A DNA stretch of 64,000 bases from UBA5069 sp964560495 (GTDB lineage Bacteria; Chloroflexota; Anaerolineae; Caldilineales; Caldilineaceae), in contig CAZLMM010000009.1 in the NCBI GenBank assembly GCA_964560495.1, positions 59,886 to 123,885 of the forward strand, read 5' to 3'. The notes under the pieces are model-generated. The model saw only the letters and a list, made by a program, of their open reading frames with translations. It was not told the origin of the DNA and did not search any database. Positions 16,556-25,096 of this stretch are shown here, piece after piece. The translations under genes were made by a program, and so were the position numbers. The number at the start of each line of letters is the position of its first letter. The stretch's first letter is position 1.

Positions 16556-17965
16556 ATGCGGAATAACACACTCATCCTCGCTGGCATTATTGTGCTCATG
16601 ATTCTGGCCCTGGCAATCGTCTTTCCTTTGGGGCAACCGGACTGGCTCGTGCGTTCACGCACGCAAGATCCCAATGCTGGACAGGCTGTACTCGATCTGC
16701 GTCTTGGTCTGGATTTGCGTGGGGGCACTCAGGTCTTGCTCGAAGCCGACCTGGCAGAGGGTCAGGAACTGGATTCTGGCTCGATGGATACGGCGAAGAC
16801 TATTATCGACAACCGCGTCAATGGCTTGGGCGTGACCGAAGCGACTGTCCAGCGCCAGGGAGCTGACCGTATCTCGGTCGAGTTGCCCGGTGTGGACAAT
16901 CCTGACCAGGCGGTCGAAACTGTGCGTTCCACAGGACAACTGGAGTTCGTGGATCCGGGTGAGGCAGCGTTGCTTGACGGTATGATCATCAACACCACCA
17001 ACCGCCCTACAGCAGCGGCGGATGTACTGGAAGCCATCGACGCTGGCACGGTCTCTCGCGACCAGGTGCCCTATCCCGATCGTGTGTTCCAGACCGTGAT
17101 GACCGGCGACGTGTTGCGTAACGCTATTGCTACCCAAGACCAGTTTGGCCAGTGGGAGATCGCCTTCGAGACCACATCCGAGGGCGGAGAGCAGTTTCAG
17201 GCATTCACGAGCGCAAACGTGGGACGCCCCATGGCCATCGTGTTGGATGGCGTCGTCTTGTCGGCTCCTGTGATTCAGGCAGTCATCAAGGACAACGGCG
17301 TGATCACCGGGCAGTTCAGCCAGGATGAAGCCAATGCGTTGGCAGTGCAGCTTCGCTATGGCGCGCTGCCTGTACCGCTCAAGGTGGTGGACACGCGCAG
17401 CATTGGCGCCAGCCTGGGGCAGGATTCGGTGCAACGCAGCCTGCGCGCGGGCATCATCGGCCTTATCGCCATCTTCATCTACATGCTTGTTCTTTACCGC
17501 GGGGCTGGCGTGTTGGCCTCTGTGGCGCTCTTCTGTTACGCGGTTCTCAACCTGGCGTTCTACAAGATCATTCCGGTCACCTTGACGCTGCCTGGCATCG
17601 CCGGCTTTGTGTTGTCCATTGGCATGGCGGTCGATGCGAACATCCTCATTTTCGAGCGTATGAAAGAAGAGCTACGTATGGGACGTTCGCCGCGGCTTGC
17701 CATCGAGTCGGGTTTTAATCGCGCCTGGCCGGCTATCTTTGACAGTCAGCTTTCCACGTTGATCTCTTGCGCCGTGCTCTTCTGGTTTGGCAGCACCTTC
17801 GGCGCAAGTCCAGTGCGCGGTTTTGCGCTGACCCTGGGCATCGGTGTGCTTATTTCGCTCTTCAGTTCGGTTTTCATCACTCGCACCCTGATGCAAGCGA
17901 CCCCGGCTACTTTTTCCACATCTGCCTTCGTTACATCGAATCGCGCCAGTCAGAGCGCCAGTTGA
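16556..17965 (+). CDS. secD: Protein translocase subunit SecD
   Basis: SecD pairs with SecF in the membrane and uses the proton-motive force to help complete Sec-dependent export. The 469-residue product has the N-terminal helix (NNTLILAGIIVLMILALAIV), the DLRLGLDLRGGTQVLLEADL motif, the periplasm-facing P1 region and the C-terminal RND-type six-helix block with FVLSIGMAVDANILIFERMKEE. I prefer the ATG at 16556; a longer frame from 16484 adds non-conserved residues. secF follows after 15 bases. Confidence 0.95.
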   Translation: MRNNTLILAGIIVLMILALAIVFPLGQPDWLVRSRTQDPNAGQAVLDLRLGLDLRGGTQVLLEADLAEGQELDSGSMDTAKTIIDNRVNGLGVTEATVQRQGADRISVELPGVDNPDQAVETVRSTGQLEFVDPGEAALLDGMIINTTNRPTAAADVLEAIDAGTVSRDQVPYPDRVFQTVMTGDVLRNAIATQDQFGQWEIAFETTSEGGEQFQAFTSANVGRPMAIVLDGVVLSAPVIQAVIKDNGVITGQFSQDEANALAVQLRYGALPVPLKVVDTRSIGASLGQDSVQRSLRAGIIGLIAIFIYMLVLYRGAGVLASVALFCYAVLNLAFYKIIPVTLTLPGIAGFVLSIGMAVDANILIFERMKEELRMGRSPRLAIESGFNRAWPAIFDSQLSTLISCAVLFWFGSTFGASPVRGFALTLGIGVLISLFSSVFITRTLMQATPATFSTSAFVTSNRASQSAS

Positions 17966-17980
17966 TCGAGGAGATCACTC

Positions 17981-18928
17981 ATGCGGATTATCGAACGACG
18001 CGGAATTTACTTCCTTGTCTCGCTCTTGTTGATGTTGCCTGGCATCATCTATATGATTTGGTCTCTGGCCACAACTGGGCACGCATTGCCTCTGAGCATT
18101 GATTACACCGGCGGCGCTGTGTGGGAATTGCGCTTCGACCAACCCGTGCAGCCGGCGGATATGCGTCGCGTTTTTGTCGCTGCGGGCTATGGCGACACCT
18201 CGGTGGCGTCGGTGCACGACGACCGGACGCTTCAGGTGAAGATGAAGAGCATCGAGCCGGAAGAAAAGGCCATGTTGCTGAATCAGATCACTGAAGAATT
18301 CGGCGCTCCAGAAGAGCTGACCTATCGGAGTATTGGGCCAGCCATTGGCCTGGAGGTGAGTCGCGCCGCCATTCTGGCTGTGGCCGTCGCCTCGACGCTC
18401 ATTTTGCTCTATCTGGCCTGGGCTTTTCGTCAGGTACCCCATCCATTTCGATTTGGCACTGCCGCAGTCATCGCCATGATCCACGATGTGCTGGTGACTA
18501 TCTCCTTTGTGTGTATCATGAATCTTGTGGCCGGCTGGGAGATCGATGCGCTCTTTCTGACTGCAATTCTCACGGTGATTGGCTACAGCGTCAATGACTC
18601 GATTGTGGTTTTCGACCGTATCCGGGAAAACCTGCGCCGTCATCGCACTGAAACCCTCTCTGCTGTAACCAATCGCAGCATCATTGAGACAGCGACCCGT
18701 TCGCTGGGCACTCAGATCACGACGCTGCTCACACTCTTCGCCATTCTTGTTCTAGGCGGCGCAACGCTGCGCGTCTTTGTGGCAACGTTGATGGTAGGCA
18801 TCATCTCGGGCACCTACAGTTCGATTTTCAACGCTGCGGCAATTCTGGTGGCGTGGGATGAACGCTCGCTCCTGCACAAAGAGAATCGGAAAGCAGTATC
18901 AAGCAAGGGTCAGGCGGTAGCGGCTTAA
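17981..18928 (+). CDS. secF: Protein translocase subunit SecF
   Basis: This is the 315-residue partner of SecD. It shows the IDYTGGAVWELRF motif after the first helix and the conserved TM4 region LTVIGYSVNDSIVVFDRIREN. The preceding bases GAGGAGATCACTC carry a good ribosome site. It is the second gene of the secDF operon and is followed by a terminator-like hairpin. Confidence 0.95.
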   Translation: MRIIERRGIYFLVSLLLMLPGIIYMIWSLATTGHALPLSIDYTGGAVWELRFDQPVQPADMRRVFVAAGYGDTSVASVHDDRTLQVKMKSIEPEEKAMLLNQITEEFGAPEELTYRSIGPAIGLEVSRAAILAVAVASTLILLYLAWAFRQVPHPFRFGTAAVIAMIHDVLVTISFVCIMNLVAGWEIDALFLTAILTVIGYSVNDSIVVFDRIRENLRRHRTETLSAVTNRSIIETATRSLGTQITTLLTLFAILVLGGATLRVFVATLMVGIISGTYSSIFNAAAILVAWDERSLLHKENRKAVSSKGQAVAA

Positions 18929-18991
18929 GCGCCGCCCTCTATGAGTGAATCGCAGCAAACCGAATCGCCCGCTTCAGCGGGTGGTGTTCTG

Positions 18992-19026
18992 ACGGGCGTC
19001 GGGGAGAACCGACGCCTGTCTATTTT
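18992..19026 (+). terminator. Terminator after secF
   Basis: An 11-bp stem with one G-T pair (18992-19002 with 19009-19019) and a 6-base loop is followed by CTATTTTC. A shorter CCCGCT-tc-AGCGGG hairpin precedes it at 18968-18981. Confidence 0.55.
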
Positions 19027-19043
19027 CAACGGCCACACAACTC

Positions 19044-20024
19044 ATGCGTGCACTTCTCCTCACCGACGGCGGCCTTGTCCTGCGTCATGATTATCCAACT
19101 CCCCAACCGCAGCCGGGCGAGGCGCTGATTCGCGTGAGCGTGGCCGGCGTCTGCGCCACGGACCTGGCGTTGATTGCTGGCTACAAAGGCGGCTACCGCG
19201 GCGTTCTCGGCCACGAGTTTGTGGGTCGAGTGGTGGAATCCCCTTCCGCCGGAGAGTGGATGGGCCGTCGGGTCGTCGGCGAGATCAATCGTGGCTGCGG
19301 CAGATGCGAGTTGTGTCGCCGCGGCCTTCACAAGCACTGTCGCCAACGACGCGCCCTGGGCATTCACGCCTGGGATGGGGCGTTTGCCGACTATCTTCTC
19401 ATGCCGGCGGCGAATCTACACGTCGTCCCCGAAACCCTTGCAGACGAAGCGGCAGTCTTTACTGAACCGCTTGCTGCGGCGCTGCAAATCCTGGAACAAG
19501 TGCATATCACGCCGACCAGCCGCGTCGTCCTATTGGGCGATGGGCGGCTTGGCTTACTGGTTGCCCAAGTGCTGGCGACGACAAGCTGCGATCTCACCGT
19601 CGTGGGGCGCAATCCAAATAAGCTGGCAATCGCTGAGCAAGTCGGCGCTTCCATCCTGTTGGCTCAAGATGACCCAGCCATCAACCGCCTGGCCAATCTG
19701 ACCAACGATGTGGTGGTCGAAGTCACCGGTTCACCGGACGGGTTCGCCTTGGCTCGCCGCCTGGTGCGTCCGGGCGGCGTCATTGTGCTCAAAAGCACCT
19801 TTGCTGGCAACATATCAGAGTTCGACTCGAGCAGCCTTGTGGTGGATGAGGTCACTGTCATGGGCAGTCGCTGTGGGCCGTTCGAGCCGGCGTTGCGTTT
19901 GCTGACTGCCGGGGACATCGATGTGACATCGCTGATTCAGGCGCGCTACTCGCTGGACAACGCCGTGGAAGCGTTGGCTCACGCCGGGCGCAAGGGAGTG
20001 CTCAAGGCGCTGATCTCGATGTGA
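19044..20024 (+). CDS. Zinc-dependent alcohol dehydrogenase-like (MDR) protein
   Basis: The 326-residue product is a medium-chain dehydrogenase. Catalytic zinc ligands appear in AGVCATDLAL and LGHEFVG. The four-Cys structural zinc loop is present (NRGCGRCELCRRGLHKHC), and the cofactor fold follows as VVLLGDGRLGLLVAQVL. It resembles threonine dehydrogenase or sorbitol dehydrogenase-like members, but the substrate cannot be read from sequence. No ribosome site is evident at 19044. Its stop is 4 bases from the stop of the convergent lipoprotein gene. Confidence 0.88.
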   Translation: MRALLLTDGGLVLRHDYPTPQPQPGEALIRVSVAGVCATDLALIAGYKGGYRGVLGHEFVGRVVESPSAGEWMGRRVVGEINRGCGRCELCRRGLHKHCRQRRALGIHAWDGAFADYLLMPAANLHVVPETLADEAAVFTEPLAAALQILEQVHITPTSRVVLLGDGRLGLLVAQVLATTSCDLTVVGRNPNKLAIAEQVGASILLAQDDPAINRLANLTNDVVVEVTGSPDGFALARRLVRPGGVIVLKSTFAGNISEFDSSSLVVDEVTVMGSRCGPFEPALRLLTAGDIDVTSLIQARYSLDNAVEALAHAGRKGVLKALISM

Positions 20025-20028
20025 CCTT

Positions 20029-20568
20029 TCACTGCGCTTTCCACGTGCACGCCTGCCCATCTCCATCCATGTCCAACCCGTGAATGTCTACACCGACGAT
20101 GGCTTTGCAGCGCAGATAGCAGGATTGGGCGTCGACTGCCCGTGCAAAATCCTCACAGGTGAGGAGGTCGCCGCCAAAGCAGTCGCAAGTGGAGAGCTCC
20201 GGTTGGGGCGACGGCGCCGGCGTGTAGCCCGGAGGCGCAGTAACGACGATGAAGCCGAATTGTGGGTCGGGTGTGGTGATCAGCAGAGGGATAGGCGTGT
20301 TGGTGGGTGTCGGGGTGTCTGTGCCCGTGGGCGAAGGCGTGGAGGTTGGAGTGATGCTGGGTGTGGGGGTAACGCTGGGTGTCGTTGTGGCTGTCCCGGT
20401 GGCGCTGGCAGTTGGCGTAGGCGTATCGAGCGTGGCGACCGCATAGAATGAATCAACGGTTGGCGTCCAGATTGGAAGGTCGTTGGTCGCTGGCCCACTT
20501 TGTGAACATGCCGCCACGGTCAGCGCCGCCGCGACAACCAGAGATGCCAGACGCCAACCGAGGATCAT
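20029..20568 (-). CDS. Lipoprotein with Pro/Thr linker and Excalibur-like calcium motif
   Basis: From the ATG at 20568 the product is 179 residues: a hydrophobic signal with lipobox VAAC, a Thr/Pro-rich spacer of ~75 residues, and a Cys-containing C-terminal domain ending in GLDMDGDGQACTWKAQ. The D-x-D-x-D-G-x-x-C pattern matches the Excalibur calcium-binding motif found on extracellular proteins. Upstream Cys residues (CDCFGGDLLTCEDFARA; SCYLRC) suggest disulfides. It is probably surface anchored. A longer start at 20607 would spoil the signal peptide. Confidence 0.75.
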   Translation of the reverse strand: MILGWRLASLVVAAALTVAACSQSGPATNDLPIWTPTVDSFYAVATLDTPTPTASATGTATTTPSVTPTPSITPTSTPSPTGTDTPTPTNTPIPLLITTPDPQFGFIVVTAPPGYTPAPSPQPELSTCDCFGGDLLTCEDFARAVDAQSCYLRCKAIVGVDIHGLDMDGDGQACTWKAQ

Positions 20569-20581
20569 CGGCGCGCTCGGC

Positions 20582-20833
20582 TCAGTTGAGATGGGCGGCG
20601 TGGCCATGACCGCAACCGCACGCCCCGCCGCAACAGCCGCCGGCGTTCATCGCCACATTCGCGCCCGCGTCGGAAGCGCCGCTTTTGACGCTGCTTGCGA
20701 ACAGCGATAGAATGCGCTGAGTGCCCGTTTGTTGACAACTGGGACATGATGCGGTTTCATCGGCTCGACTTGCAGCGCGCAGCAGCTCAAATGTGTCGCG
20801 ACAGTCGGAGCAGTAGTATTCGTAGAGTGGCAT
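20582..20833 (-). CDS. FmdB-family zinc-ribbon protein
   Basis: This is an 83-residue small protein. Its N-terminus MPLYEYYCSDCRDTFELLRA with a second CPSC pair forms the FmdB/CxxC_CXXC_SSSS regulatory zinc ribbon. The tail is Cys/Gly/His rich (GGCCGGACGCGHGHAAH), giving extra metal-binding potential. A strong GGAGGA site lies 8 bases before the ATG at 20833. The lipoprotein gene follows 13 bases after its stop. Proteins of this family are common and mostly uncharacterised; a metal or redox sensing role is plausible. Confidence 0.88.
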   Translation of the reverse strand: MPLYEYYCSDCRDTFELLRAASRADETASCPSCQQTGTQRILSLFASSVKSGASDAGANVAMNAGGCCGGACGCGHGHAAHLN

Positions 20834-20867
20834 AGATATCCTCCAGGTTGATTGTGTGATGGATGCA

Positions 20868-20896
20868 ATTTTAGCAGCGCGCTGCCCCCAGGTCAA
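20868..20896 (-). promoter_or_regulatory. fmdB promoter with a palindrome in the spacer
   Basis: On the minus strand TTGACC (20891-20896) and TAAAAT (20868-20873) are exactly 17 bases apart. The spacer contains the perfect 12-base palindrome GCAGCGCGCTGC (20874-20885). A dyad between -35 and -10 is a common operator position. The start codon is 34 bases beyond the -10 box. Confidence 0.6.
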
Positions 20897-20938
20897 ACAG
20901 GGATCGTTGAGATAGATTCGTTGCGGTGGAGGTCGTCG

Positions 20939-21979
20939 ATGGCTGAAGAGCGCCTGCACAAATTGATGGCGGCGGCAGGTTTGGGCAGCCGCCGAACCTG
21001 CGAACAGATGATTCTGGACGGTCGGGTGCAGGTCGATGGCCGCGTCGTTGCCGAGCTTGGCTCTCGCGCTGATCTGACAAAGAACCGGGTTCTGGTTGAT
21101 GGCCGGCGGTTGACTTTGCCTGAACAACATCTCTACATCAAGCTGCACAAACCGCGCGGCGTCATCAGCGATGTGGGCGGCGACATGGGCGGGCGCAAAT
21201 CGGTGATTGATTTGCTGCCTGAAGATGTGCGTCGGGTTTTTTCTGTAGGGCGGCTCGACCTGCACAGCGAAGGGCTGATCCTGCTGACTGACGACGGCGA
21301 CCTGGCCCACAAACTCACCCATCCACGCTATCAACACCCCAAGACATATTTCGTGTTGGTTGCCGAACGCCCCCCCGTTGCTGCGTTGGAACAACTGCGC
21401 GGCGGCGTCGATCTGCCTGACGGCCGCACTCTGCCCGCCAAAGTGCGCGTAGTGGACGGGTTGCCCGGCGATCTTCAACTGAGCAAAGGACCGAACGAGG
21501 GGGTCTGGCTGGAGATTTTGTTGACCGAGGGCAAGAAGCGCCAGATTCGCCACATGATGGCCGCAGTGGGGCATCCTGCCTTGCGCCTGGTGCGATGGGC
21601 CATCGGACCATTGACCTTGGGGCGGCTGGAGCTGGGACAGTATGTTGCGCTGACTGCGGGAGAGCTGACAGGTCTGCGTCGCATGGTGGGCGATCCCACC
21701 CCTGCACCCACGGAACAAAAGGGGAAGGAGAAAGACATTTCACGCCGCCCCCCATCACGCAAGGGTGGATTGCAGGCTGAAAAGCGGGGCCAGGCTGGGG
21801 CGCCATCTGGGCGAACACGGCGCGTATCGTCGAGCCATTCTGCGCCATCAGCGCGCCCCGGAAAGAATTCATCCGAGTCGAGACGTACTCCAGCGGGCGT
21901 CTATTCAACCAAGAAGGCGGCAGCGACAAACCACGGTCGCCCGCGTGATGGGCGACCTTCCGCGCCACGGAAGCCATGA
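20939..21979 (+). CDS. Pseudouridine synthase, RsuA/RluB family
   Basis: This 346-residue enzyme isomerises a uridine in rRNA. It has an N-terminal S4 RNA-binding domain (ERLHKLMAAAGLGSRRTCEQ), the catalytic motif with Asp in FSVGRLDLHSEGLILLTDDG and the KKRQIRHM element. After ~residue 255 comes a ~90-residue Lys/Arg/Ser-rich tail that is unusually long and probably disordered RNA-binding sequence. The start at 20939 follows GGTGGAGG. The cmk start overlaps its stop. Confidence 0.92.
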   Translation: MAEERLHKLMAAAGLGSRRTCEQMILDGRVQVDGRVVAELGSRADLTKNRVLVDGRRLTLPEQHLYIKLHKPRGVISDVGGDMGGRKSVIDLLPEDVRRVFSVGRLDLHSEGLILLTDDGDLAHKLTHPRYQHPKTYFVLVAERPPVAALEQLRGGVDLPDGRTLPAKVRVVDGLPGDLQLSKGPNEGVWLEILLTEGKKRQIRHMMAAVGHPALRLVRWAIGPLTLGRLELGQYVALTAGELTGLRRMVGDPTPAPTEQKGKEKDISRRPPSRKGGLQAEKRGQAGAPSGRTRRVSSSHSAPSARPGKNSSESRRTPAGVYSTKKAAATNHGRPRDGRPSAPRKP

Positions 21980-22776
21980 TCGCCTGTGGCGCGCCGTTTC
22001 CTGCCCGTCATTCACTCACTGCCATCGCCAACGATTCCATGCCCGAAACAGCCAACCAATTCGCTGCTCTCCGCCCCGCCATCATCGCCATCGACGGACC
22101 CGCCGCCTCGGGAAAGAGCACCATCGGCCTGCGTATCGCCAACCTGAGCGGTTTTCTCTTTTTCGACACGGGCGTCATGTATCGGGCGGTGACATGGACG
22201 GCGCTGGAACGTCTAGTCGATGTACACGACGAGGCTGCTGTGGGCGCGTTGGCTGCAAGCATCGTCATCGAGCCGCGTGCGCCAACGAACGCAGAAAACG
22301 ATGGTCGCCAGGTCACTGTACTCGTGGACGACCTGGATGTGAGCTGGCAGATTCGTCAACCTCAGGTGGACCAGAACGTTTCGGCGGTGTCAGCTCATCC
22401 CCCTGTGCGGCTGGCGTTGAGCCTTCAGCAGCGGCGCATCGGTCTGGCGTATGGTTGGGGAGAGGGCGACAAGCCGGGCATTGTGATGGTGGGGCGCGAC
22501 ATCGGCACAGTGGTGCTGCCCGAAGCGCCCCTCAAGGTATACATGGATGCCAGCGCCGAAGAACGAGCGCGGCGACGTCACGCCGAGCTGCTGGCGCGCG
22601 GCAAATCGGAGTCCTTTCAGCAGGTGCTTGCCGACATTGTCGCACGCGACCTCGTCGACAGTGAACGCGCCGCTTCTCCTTTGCGCCCGGCCACCGACGC
22701 GCTGGTCATCGACACCACCAGGCTGACGCTCGATCAGGTGGTGGAACGGATTCTTGCCGCCGTCGGACGAACATAG
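21976..22776 (+). CDS. cmk: Cytidylate kinase
   Basis: CMP/dCMP kinase for pyrimidine nucleotide supply. The P-loop is IAIDGPAASGKSTIG, followed by LFFDTGVMYRAVTW, a core typical of CMP kinases, and later GRDIGTVVLPEAPLKVYMDAS and EERARRRHAEL of the lid. The ATG at 21976 overlaps the upstream stop by 4 bases (266 residues). An internal ATG at 22039 would give 245 residues and is closer to the usual length, so the true start is uncertain. Confidence 0.92.
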   Translation: MIACGAPFPARHSLTAIANDSMPETANQFAALRPAIIAIDGPAASGKSTIGLRIANLSGFLFFDTGVMYRAVTWTALERLVDVHDEAAVGALAASIVIEPRAPTNAENDGRQVTVLVDDLDVSWQIRQPQVDQNVSAVSAHPPVRLALSLQQRRIGLAYGWGEGDKPGIVMVGRDIGTVVLPEAPLKVYMDASAEERARRRHAELLARGKSESFQQVLADIVARDLVDSERAASPLRPATDALVIDTTRLTLDQVVERILAAVGRT

Positions 22777-22821
22777 GGCGGGCGATGCGCAAGGCAGCGT
22801 TCATGACCATTGAGTGATGCC

Positions 22822-23790
22822 ATGAGCCAACTTTCGGTGGAAAAACAACTCGACTTCTATTATTGGATGCGCCTGACGCGCACCTTCGACGAAATGATGT
22901 TGGCCTATTGGAAGCAAGGGCGGGGCATCGGCGGCGCCTTCAGCCAGCGCGGCCATGAGGCCATCAGCGTGGGCGCAGGGATGACCCTGGCGGCGGAAGA
23001 TGTGGTTGCGCCCATGCACCGAGACCTGGGCTGCTATCTGCTGCGCGGGCTGACTCCGCGCCGGGTCTTTTGCAGCTTGTTGGGGCGCGCCAACGGCGTC
23101 TCTGGCGGGCGCGACGCCAATCTCCACGGCATGGGCGACCTCAGCCTCAACCTCATTGGCTTCATCAGCCATCTTCCCCAATCGTTGCCGGTGACTGTGG
23201 GCGTGGCCATGAGCTTTGTTTATCGCAAAGAAGCGCGCGTCGCCATGACCTTTGTGGGCGACGGCAGTACGAGCGCCGGCGTCTTTCACGAGTCGCTCAA
23301 CTTGGCCGCGATCATGAACGCCCCCGTTGTCATCATCGTCGAGAACAATCAGTACGCTTATTCGACGCCGGTGGGCCATCAGATGCGCATCGAGAATATC
23401 GCTGACCGCGCAGCCGGCTACGGCATCCCTGGTGTGATAGTGGATGGCAACGATGTGGAAGCCGTGTATGAAGTGACGAAAGAAGCCGTGGATCGGGCGC
23501 GCGCCGACGGCGGTCCCACGCTCATCGAAGCCAAGACCATGCGTATGCTTGGCCACGCCATTCATGATGGCGCCGAATATGTGCCGCGGGAGTTGTTGGC
23601 TGCCTGGGAGAAGCGGGACCCGCTCCTCCTGTTTGAGCAGAAGCTGCTTACCCGCGGCGTGACGGATGAAGTGGAGTTGGTGGAAATCAAGCGCCGCTGC
23701 GAAGTGGAAGTGACCGACGCCATCGAGTTTGCTGAGAGTAGCCCGCTTCCCGATCCAGCGACGGTGGAAGAAGGAGTCTATGCGCCGTAG
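22822..23790 (+). CDS. pdhA: Pyruvate (or 2-oxoacid/acetoin) dehydrogenase E1 alpha
   Basis: This 322-residue thiamine-diphosphate enzyme subunit decarboxylates a 2-oxoacid with its E1 beta partner. The ThDP motif GDGSTSAGVFHESLNLAAIM...NNQYAYSTP is intact. I start at the ATG at 22822 (MSQLSVEKQ); a TTG four codons upstream is possible. Neither has a clear ribosome site. E1 beta is encoded ~6.7 kb downstream on the same strand rather than adjacent. No E2 or E3 gene is in the window, so the exact substrate is unresolved. Confidence 0.9.
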   Translation: MSQLSVEKQLDFYYWMRLTRTFDEMMLAYWKQGRGIGGAFSQRGHEAISVGAGMTLAAEDVVAPMHRDLGCYLLRGLTPRRVFCSLLGRANGVSGGRDANLHGMGDLSLNLIGFISHLPQSLPVTVGVAMSFVYRKEARVAMTFVGDGSTSAGVFHESLNLAAIMNAPVVIIVENNQYAYSTPVGHQMRIENIADRAAGYGIPGVIVDGNDVEAVYEVTKEAVDRARADGGPTLIEAKTMRMLGHAIHDGAEYVPRELLAAWEKRDPLLLFEQKLLTRGVTDEVELVEIKRRCEVEVTDAIEFAESSPLPDPATVEEGVYAP

Positions 23791-23814
23791 AGAGGCAAAT
23801 AGTTACAATCTTGA

Positions 23815-25089
23815 ATGGAAAGCGTGAACATGATGAACTCAGATTTCGACCAATCGCTGGCGAAATACGCCGAGGCGATTCTGCGCGTGGGCGTCAACCT
23901 CCAACCCGGACAACGGCTGGTGATCTTTGGCTTTGGCGGCGGCGCGCCGCTGAACGCTGCGCCGCTCATCCGGCAGATTACCCGCTCGGCCTACCAGATG
24001 GGCGCCCGCTATGTGGGGATTCTTTGGAACGACGATGAGACGAATCTGCTGCGCTTTCAGCACGCGCCGCGCGATTCCTTTGAGGAGACGGCGCCGTGGT
24101 TGCCGCTGGGCGTCCTCGACTTCATCGAGAAGGGCGATGCGCTGCTCTCCGTCACAGCCAACAACCCAGACTTGTTGGCCGGGCAGGACCCCAGGCTCGT
24201 GGCTGTGGCTCAAAAGGCGGGCGTGACCCAGATGCGGCCCGTGCTGGAAAGCATCACGCGCAATGTAACTCCGTGGTGCGTCGTTGCCGCCTCCCATCCG
24301 GCGTGGGCGGCCAAGGTCTTCGCTGGCGCGCCTGCCGACCAACAAGAAGCGTTGCTTTGGGAGCAGATCATGCGCATCTGTCGCATCGATCAGCCCGACC
24401 CTCTGGCTGCCTGGCAAGAACATGTGCGTCGCCTGACAGCAGTTTCTGAGCATCTCAATGCGCGCCGCTACTCGGATCTACATTTCGTCGGCCCAGGGAC
24501 AGACCTGAAGGTGGGTTTGGCCGATGGGCATCTCTGGTGCAGTGCGGCGATGAAAAGCCAGAATGGCATCACCTTCACCGCCAACATGCCCACGGAAGAG
24601 GTTTTTACGTTGCCCCACCGGGCACGCGTCGAGGGCACGGTGACTGCAACCAAGCCACTTGGCTACGGCGGCGCGGTCATCGAGGGCATCGAGGTAACGT
24701 TTTTCCAGGGGCGTGTAGTGAACATCCGCGCCAAGAATAACCAGTCGCTCTTGGATGACTTGATCGCTACGGATGAGGGCGCCGCCCGCCTGGGTGAAGT
24801 GGCGTTGACGCCCCATCGTTCGCCCATCTCCCAATCAGGACTACTCTTTTACAACACCCTCATCGACGAGAACGCCGCCAGCCATGTGGCGCTCGGACGC
24901 GGCTACGCCTTCACAGTGGCGGGCGGCGCAACCATGAACCCAGATGAATTTGCAGCGGTGGGCGGCAATCAGAGTCTGGTGCACGTGGACTTCATGATTG
25001 GCGATGCCACAGTGGATGTGGACGGCATTGCAGCTGATGGGACAAAAGAGCCATTGATGCGCGACGGAGAGTGGGTTTTTCACGTATAG
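23815..25089 (+). CDS. Aminopeptidase, peptidase family M29
   Basis: This 424-residue protein matches the M29 (thermophilic aminopeptidase, AmpS/PepS type) family. Likely metal ligands are visible: Glu in MPTEEVFTLP, Glu in DEGAARLGEVAL, His in SHVALGRGY, and His and Asp in LVHVDFMIG. It would remove N-terminal residues from peptides in the cytoplasm. The ATG at 23815 has no Shine-Dalgarno; TACAAT ends 5 bases before it. The next gene starts 7 bases after its stop. Confidence 0.92.
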   Translation: MESVNMMNSDFDQSLAKYAEAILRVGVNLQPGQRLVIFGFGGGAPLNAAPLIRQITRSAYQMGARYVGILWNDDETNLLRFQHAPRDSFEETAPWLPLGVLDFIEKGDALLSVTANNPDLLAGQDPRLVAVAQKAGVTQMRPVLESITRNVTPWCVVAASHPAWAAKVFAGAPADQQEALLWEQIMRICRIDQPDPLAAWQEHVRRLTAVSEHLNARRYSDLHFVGPGTDLKVGLADGHLWCSAAMKSQNGITFTANMPTEEVFTLPHRARVEGTVTATKPLGYGGAVIEGIEVTFFQGRVVNIRAKNNQSLLDDLIATDEGAARLGEVALTPHRSPISQSGLLFYNTLIDENAASHVALGRGYAFTVAGGATMNPDEFAAVGGNQSLVHVDFMIGDATVDVDGIAADGTKEPLMRDGEWVFHV

Positions 25090-25096
25090 TGTTTTC

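Noticed and set aside
20834..21718. Upstream extension of the FmdB-like frame to 378 residues
   Set aside because: It is antisense to the pseudouridine synthase; the FmdB family start with a GGAGGA site is at 20833.
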